Source: Hypericibacter adhaerens | Lineage (GTDB): Bacteria > Pseudomonadota > Alphaproteobacteria > Dongiales > Dongiaceae | Length of the DNA stretch: 64,000 nucleotides | Reading direction: 5' to 3' | Assembly: GCF_008728835.1 (NCBI RefSeq) | Contig: NZ_CP042582.1 | Location: 744,001 to 808,000 of the forward strand | Part shown: positions 60,041-64,000 of the stretch, piece after piece | How the letters are laid out: each line of letters starts with the position of its first letter | Numbering within the stretch: the first letter of the stretch is position 1 | The notes under the pieces: generated by a model | Database searches by the model: none | What the model was told of the DNA's origin: nothing | Seen by the model: only the letters and a program-made list of their open reading frames with translations | Translations under genes and position numbers: made by a program

Positions 60041-61412
60041 GGCCACGTCCCCCGGAGCCTTTGGGCGAAGAGGGGCCGCGCCCTCCGGAGCCCTTGGGCG
60101 AAGCCGGGCGGTGTCCCGGCTTGCCGCGCGAACCCGTCCTGTCCGGGCGGTCCGGTTGGTCGCGGCGGGAAGGCGGGCGTCCCTCGTCTCGCGCGGCGGT
60201 TCCCTTGGCACGCCCCTGCTGCCCGCGCCGGGTCTCGCCGGCACCCGGCCGGCCGCGGCGATCCTCGTGTTCGGGCTTGCCGAAGCGCCGCCCTTCCGGC
60301 TCGTCGCTGCGCCGGGCCTCGCGCGCCGCGAACGGCGTTCCCTCGCCCTTCCCGAAACCGGCCCGCCGTCCTTCGGCGTCCCGGCCCCGTTCGCCGAAGC
60401 CCTTGGACGCATGAGGGCCGCGTCCCTTGGAACCTTTCGGCGCAGCGGCACCCCGCCCGCCGGCACCCGGCGCCGAGGCGGAGCCCCGCCGCGCCTCGCG
60501 CTCGCGCTTGCCCGGCCGCAGCGTCTTGGGCTCGGCCGTGCGGCGCTCGTCGCGCTTCTCCTGGCGCCGGGCCTCGTGCGCCGCCTCGCGCAGGCGCCGC
60601 TTCTCGGCCGCGGTGGCCCCTTTCTTGTCGGTGGGCCCGCTTTCGCCGCTCACCTGCTCGCGCACCACGCGCGCCGAGACCTCCTCGACCGCGCCGGGCT
60701 CGAGATGGCCGAGCTGGAACGGCCCGTAGGCGACGCGGATGAGGCGGTTCACCCGCCAGCCCAGATGCTCGCAGATGCGCCGCACCTCGCGGTTCTTGCC
60801 CTCGGTCAGCGCCATGGTGAGCCAGGCATTGTCGCCCTGCTGCCGGTCGAGCTGTGCCCGGACCGCGCCGTACCGGACGCCCTCGATCGTGACGCCCTGG
60901 GCGAGGCCCGCCAGCGCTTCCGGCTCGACCTGGCCGTTGACCCGCACGCGGTAGCGCCGGATCCAGCCGGTGGCGGGCAATTCGAGCTTCCTCGCCAGCG
61001 CGCCGTCGTTGGTCAAGAGCAGCAGCCCCTCGGAATTGAGATCGAGCCGCCCGACCGTGATGACGCGCGGCAGTTCCTCCGGCAGCTCGTCGAAAATGGT
61101 GGGGCGGCCTTCGGGATCGCGGGTGGTGGTGAGGAGCCCGCGCGGCTTGTGGTAGCGCCAGAGCCGCGTCGGCGCCGTCTCCGGGATGGGATCGCCGTCG
61201 ACCGTGATGCGCGAGGCGGCGGTCACGTTGAGGGCCGGGCTGGTGAGCGTCTTGCCGTCGACCGCGACGCGACCCTCCGCGATCCAGCGCTCCGCATCGC
61301 GCCGCGAGCAGAGCCCCGCCCGCGCCAGCCGCTTGGCGATCCGCTCGCCCTCGGGACGCGGGGGGATGGGATCGTCGGGCGGGACGTCGGGCTTGTCGGT
61401 GGGGTCGGACAT
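60015..61412 (-). CDS. RluB/RsuA-family pseudouridine synthase with long basic tail
   Basis: The 465-residue protein has an S4 domain (about 25-70: RIAKRLARAGLCSRRDAERWIAEG) and the pseudouridine synthase core with GRLDLNSEGLLLLTNDG holding the catalytic Asp, and EGKNREVRRICEHLGW. It isomerises a specific uridine in 23S or 16S rRNA; RluB is most likely. After about residue 260 follows a roughly 200-residue Arg/Lys/Gly/Glu-rich disordered tail with repeated PKGSGGRGP units. Coupled to rsmD, another rRNA-modification gene. Confidence 0.92.
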   Translation of the reverse strand: MSDPTDKPDVPPDDPIPPRPEGERIAKRLARAGLCSRRDAERWIAEGRVAVDGKTLTSPALNVTAASRITVDGDPIPETAPTRLWRYHKPRGLLTTTRDPEGRPTIFDELPEELPRVITVGRLDLNSEGLLLLTNDGALARKLELPATGWIRRYRVRVNGQVEPEALAGLAQGVTIEGVRYGAVRAQLDRQQGDNAWLTMALTEGKNREVRRICEHLGWRVNRLIRVAYGPFQLGHLEPGAVEEVSARVVREQVSGESGPTDKKGATAAEKRRLREAAHEARRQEKRDERRTAEPKTLRPGKREREARRGSASAPGAGGRGAAAPKGSKGRGPHASKGFGERGRDAEGRRAGFGKGEGTPFAAREARRSDEPEGRRFGKPEHEDRRGRPGAGETRRGQQGRAKGTAARDEGRPPSRRDQPDRPDRTGSRGKPGHRPASPKGSGGRGPSSPKGSGGRGHAHRRRPS

Positions 61413-61432
61413 GATGGCTCAAGATAAAATCA

Positions 61433-61478
61433 TCCTCTCCCCCGCGTGAGCGAGGGGAGAGGGCAGGGTGAGGGGGGA
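61433..61478. repeat. Single palindromic repeat unit (CCTCTCCCCC...GGGGAGAGG)
   Basis: CCTCTCCCCCGCGTGAGCGA then GGGGAGAGGGCAGGGTGAGG forms a 10-bp stem and belongs to the G/C palindromes seen elsewhere in the window. It lies in the gap upstream of the pseudouridine synthase gene. Confidence 0.7.
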
Positions 61479-61553
61479 GCATAGCGGCAGCGTCGCAGCA
61501 ATGCGCGCTCAATCCTGCCGCAGGAAAGGGAGCCTTTGCCGATCACGCATTCT

Positions 61554-61653
61554 TTCGTCATCCCCGCGAAAGCGGGGATCCATGCCGAAGCTTACGTCCG
61601 CTTGGGCGGAGTATGCCATCACGGTGGATCCCCGCTTTCGCGGGGATGACGAA
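61554..61653. repeat. Perfect inverted pair of CCCCGCGAAAGCGGGG repeats
   Basis: A 29-nt unit (TTCGTCATCCCCGCGAAAGC, GGGGATCCA) at 61554-61582 is exactly inverted at 61625-61653 with a 42-nt spacer. Each unit contains its own hairpin. The spacer CCGAAGCTTACGTCCGCTTGGG carries no gene. A degenerate copy is at 20605-20724. This type of repeat is widespread in proteobacteria. Confidence 0.9.
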
Positions 61654-61671
61654 TGGAGGGACGCCTCGCGC

Positions 61672-62427
61672 CTATCCCTTCGCCGCGTCCACGAAGGCCT
61701 TGAAGATCTTCTCGTCGCCCGTCGTGATCGAGAACTCGGGATGCCACTGCACGCCGAGCACGAAGCGGTGGCGCGGGTCCTCGATGCCTTCGATCACGCC
61801 GTCCTCGGCGGTGGCGTCGACGAGGATGCCGGGGCCGACCGACTTGGCGGCCTGGTGATGCGCGCTGTTGACCGCGAGCGAGGCGGCGCCGGTGATCTTG
61901 TGAAGCAGCGTGCCGCTCACGATCCGCACGCTGTGGCCGGGCTCGTCCCGGGGATTGGGCTGCTCATGGGCGAGCGGGCCCTCGACCTCGTCGGGGATAT
62001 GCTGGATGAGCGTGCCGCCCAGCACGACATTGAGGAGCTGCTGCCCGCCGCAGATGCCGAGCACCGGCAGGTCACGCTCGACCGCGGCCTGGGTGATCTT
62101 CCATTCGAATTCGGTGCGCCTTCCCTTGAGCTTCACCGTCGGGTGCTTGTCCTTGGCGCCGAAGAGCGAAGGATCGATGTCGAAGGCGCCGCCCGTGACG
62201 ACCAGCCCGTCGATGAGCGCCAGATAGTCCGCCACCTGGTCCGGCTCGTGCGGCAGGAAGAGCGGCAGCCCGCCCGCCTTCACCACCGCGTCGGCATAGT
62301 TCTGCCGCACGGCATACCAGGGGAATTTCGAGTAGCCGCCCGGCTCCTCGGAATCGAGCGTGACGCCGATGGTGGGGCGCCCGCCGTCCTGGGCCGCCTT
62401 CGTCGTCTTGCCGTTGCGGGCGCTCAT
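61672..62427 (-). CDS. Gamma-glutamyl-gamma-aminobutyrate hydrolase-like class I amidotransferase
   Basis: The 251-residue protein is of the Peptidase_C26/PuuD type: IGVTLDSEEPGGYSKFPWYAV at the start, VTGGAFDIDPSLFG, nucleophile PVLGICGGQQLLNV (Cys126), and GVQWHPEF with the catalytic His and Glu. PuuD-like enzymes release glutamate from gamma-glutamylated amines, for example in putrescine breakdown. Its start overlaps the stop of the homocysteine methyltransferase gene (ATGA), so the two are coupled. Confidence 0.9.
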   Translation of the reverse strand: MSARNGKTTKAAQDGGRPTIGVTLDSEEPGGYSKFPWYAVRQNYADAVVKAGGLPLFLPHEPDQVADYLALIDGLVVTGGAFDIDPSLFGAKDKHPTVKLKGRRTEFEWKITQAAVERDLPVLGICGGQQLLNVVLGGTLIQHIPDEVEGPLAHEQPNPRDEPGHSVRIVSGTLLHKITGAASLAVNSAHHQAAKSVGPGILVDATAEDGVIEGIEDPRHRFVLGVQWHPEFSITTGDEKIFKAFVDAAKG

Positions 62428-63335
62428 GCGCCTGACTCCTTCGCGATCATCTGGCGCAGCCGCGCGATATGGGCCGGCCGCGTGCCGCAGCAGCCGCCGA
62501 CGACCCTGGCGCCGGCCGCATGCCAATGCCCGGCATGGTGGGCATAGGACTCCGGATCGAGGTCGTCGCGCAAGGGGAGAAGCCCGCCCGCCTCGAGCGT
62601 CCAGTCGGCCGGCACCGGCCGGAAGGCGTTGGCATAGCCGCCGGCGATCCCGCCCGGAAGCCGCGCCAGCTCGGGCATCGCGGCGGTGATGCTCTCCGGG
62701 CTGCAGCAATTGACGAGGAAGGCCGAGACCGGGAGATGCGCGATCGCCTTGGCGGCCTCGGTCACGCTCTCGCCCGAGCGCAGCCGGCCCGAATTGTCCT
62801 CATGCAGCGTCCAGCTCACCCAGACGGGAAGGCCGGTGCGCGCCGCGGCCGTGGCGGCCGCGACCGCCTCGGTGGCGCTCGACATGGTCTCGCACAGCAT
62901 CAGGTCGCAATAGGGGGCGAGCAGCGAGGCCTGCTCCTCATAGAGCGGCTCGATCTCGGCATGGCTGCCGACGAGGTCCGGCCGGTAGCTCCCGCGCAAG
63001 GGCGGCAAGGAGCCCGCGATGAAGGCCTTGCGGCCGGAGCGGTCGCGCGCCTCCCGGGCCAGCGCCCCCGCCATGCGGTTCAGCTCGGCGAAGCGGTGCT
63101 CGATCCCCTCCTTGGCGAGATCGGCGCGGATGACGCCGTAGGAGTTGGTGGTGACGATCTCGGCGCCGGCGGCGATGTAGTCCTGATGCACCTGGCGCAC
63201 GACCTCGGGCGCCACCACCAGCGCGTTCGCCGACCAGATGGTCTCGAGGATCGGCACGCCGCGCATGCGCAGCTCGCGGCCCATGCCGCCATCGAGCAGC
63301 ACGGTGCGGTCGGGGAGGGGGAGGGTGGGGGTCAT
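62424..63335 (-). CDS. Homocysteine S-methyltransferase family protein
   Basis: The 303-residue TIM-barrel protein has the zinc-binding cysteines of the Hcy-binding domain: NCCSPES near 211 and GGCCGTRPAHI near 283, and the start VLLDGGMGRELRMRG. Family members transfer a methyl group from S-methylmethionine, betaine or similar donors to homocysteine. Given the methylated-amine genes elsewhere in the window a betaine-type donor is possible but unproven. Nothing resembling a SAM or cobalamin riboswitch was seen in the 95 nt upstream. Confidence 0.92.
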   Translation of the reverse strand: MTPTLPLPDRTVLLDGGMGRELRMRGVPILETIWSANALVVAPEVVRQVHQDYIAAGAEIVTTNSYGVIRADLAKEGIEHRFAELNRMAGALAREARDRSGRKAFIAGSLPPLRGSYRPDLVGSHAEIEPLYEEQASLLAPYCDLMLCETMSSATEAVAAATAAARTGLPVWVSWTLHEDNSGRLRSGESVTEAAKAIAHLPVSAFLVNCCSPESITAAMPELARLPGGIAGGYANAFRPVPADWTLEAGGLLPLRDDLDPESYAHHAGHWHAAGARVVGGCCGTRPAHIARLRQMIAKESGA

Positions 63336-63430
63336 GGCGGGGAGGTAGTGTCGGGGGGAAGGGTGGAGAAGGGGTTAGCGGGATGAATGAGTTGAGTAGA
63401 GTGAGTGGCTAGAGCATTCGGAGCGCGTGA

Positions 63431-64000
63431 TTAGTCTTCATTTCCGTCGTCATCCTTATCGTATTCTAGCCTTCTCAGTGCCTGTCGTTGCTCTGCGCGA
63501 CGTTGTTCATCCGCAATTTCGGTACCAAGATCAAGGGTATGGCGCTCTGCAAATGCCCTTATGTCTGGATTTGGGTCCGAAAGCCACGATGCAATCGCCG
63601 CCTTCTTCTGACGCATTGCTTCGACCCGCCCGTACTCACCGACAGTTGTGCCGGTGCTATCGATGCTAATACGGACACCAGCGAGCACTTCTTCATCGTT
63701 AGGATACTTGGCGACAATGCACTTCAAGACGTCGTGGATCGCGGCCTCCCCATGATAGTTCATCATTATTCCGATAGCATACTCTGCATCTGCTTTGCTC
63801 CCATTGGTTATCAATTCGCAGAGCCTGCGCGAGATCTCCGCTGAAAATTCAGGATATGTGATGTGAAAGAGCCGACCGCCCCGAAAGCGAAACGCTTCTG
63901 AGTCCACGGCATACATTGTGCGGGTAGTTTCAATCGCCAATGCTGGCTCTTTCGCAAGCTCTTTATGCAGTTTGTGGAACTGATATGGAATTGCGTCGTA
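63431..64000 (-). CDS. Unknown helical protein, 5' end outside window, lower G+C
   Basis: The reading frame is open to the right edge, giving 189 C-terminal residues; the true start lies beyond the window. The sequence is rich in helix-forming residues (ADAEYAIGIMMNYHGEAAIHDVLKCIVAKYPNDEEVL, read in parts, and WLSDPNPDIRAFAERHTLDL), which resembles HEAT/ARM-type helical repeats, and ends in an acidic tail. The base composition, close to half G+C, is clearly below that of all neighbours, suggesting recent acquisition. I do not recognise a family. Confidence 0.7.
   Translation of the reverse strand, partial: YDAIPYQFHKLHKELAKEPALAIETTRTMYAVDSEAFRFRGGRLFHITYPEFSAEISRRLCELITNGSKADAEYAIGIMMNYHGEAAIHDVLKCIVAKYPNDEEVLAGVRISIDSTGTTVGEYGRVEAMRQKKAAIASWLSDPNPDIRAFAERHTLDLGTEIADEQRRAEQRQALRRLEYDKDDDGNED

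Noticed and set aside
63336-63430. SAM or cobalamin riboswitch before the homocysteine methyltransferase gene
   Set aside because: The 95-nt leader shows none of the conserved core sequences of SAM-II, SAM-I or cobalamin riboswitches.

Overview
The window is 64 kb of GC-rich chromosomal DNA (roughly two-thirds G+C by eye) from an alphaproteobacterium, probably a Rhodospirillales-type free-living bacterium. The basis is the ccoNOQP-ccoGHIS order, a DUF3035/BamF-type lipoprotein (known from alphaproteobacteria), an ornithine decarboxylase with a speF-like RNA leader, and MutL with an endonuclease motif. The genus cannot be fixed from the sequence. No rRNA, tRNA, CRISPR array or prophage was seen.

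Layout. 0-5.3 kb: a ribose-type ABC importer with a TorT-like binding protein and a Gfo/Idh/MocA oxidoreductase (cut by the left edge), divergent from a LysR regulator. 5.6-7.6 kb: bioY, a stand-alone AsnC-type ligand-binding domain, a small membrane protein and a DUF2189 membrane protein. 7.8-15.8 kb: the complete cbb3 oxidase operon ccoNOQP with its assembly genes ccoGHIS, behind an FNR/FixK box. 16.2-20.6 kb: a trimethylamine-dehydrogenase-like flavoprotein, a non-pyrrolysine MttB-family methyltransferase and a HutD-like protein. 20.7-23 kb: a glutamine amidotransferase and an MFS transporter. 23-28.8 kb: an amidase divergent from a polar amino-acid ABC importer and a cytoplasmic gamma-glutamyltransferase, sharing a palindromic operator. 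29-38.7 kb: an HPt protein, two large hybrid histidine kinases, upp, two orphan Flp pilins and a PAP2-like membrane protein. 39-48.7 kb: a MaoC hydratase, ribF, ileS, lspA, a BamF-like lipoprotein, a pair of M16 peptidases and a methyltransferase. 49-52.5 kb: transglutaminase, alpha-E and circularly permuted ATP-grasp proteins, a widespread but poorly characterised peptide-modification set. 52.6-53.9 kb: a complete IS4-family element. 54-64 kb: ornithine decarboxylase with its RNA leader, mutL, a secreted unknown, a DUF559 protein convergent on rsmD, an RluB-type pseudouridine synthase, a PuuD-like amidotransferase, a homocysteine methyltransferase and a lower-GC unknown gene cut by the right edge.

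The most unusual layer is a dense set of paired palindromic repeats (at least ten loci). Most lie between genes, but one copy sits in frame inside the N-terminal region of an M16 peptidase gene, and one half-copy supplies overlapping C-terminal codons to two convergent genes (the DUF559 gene and rsmD). The IS4 element has landed exactly in the loop of another such palindrome. Together these suggest active repeat traffic that is tolerated, and sometimes translated.
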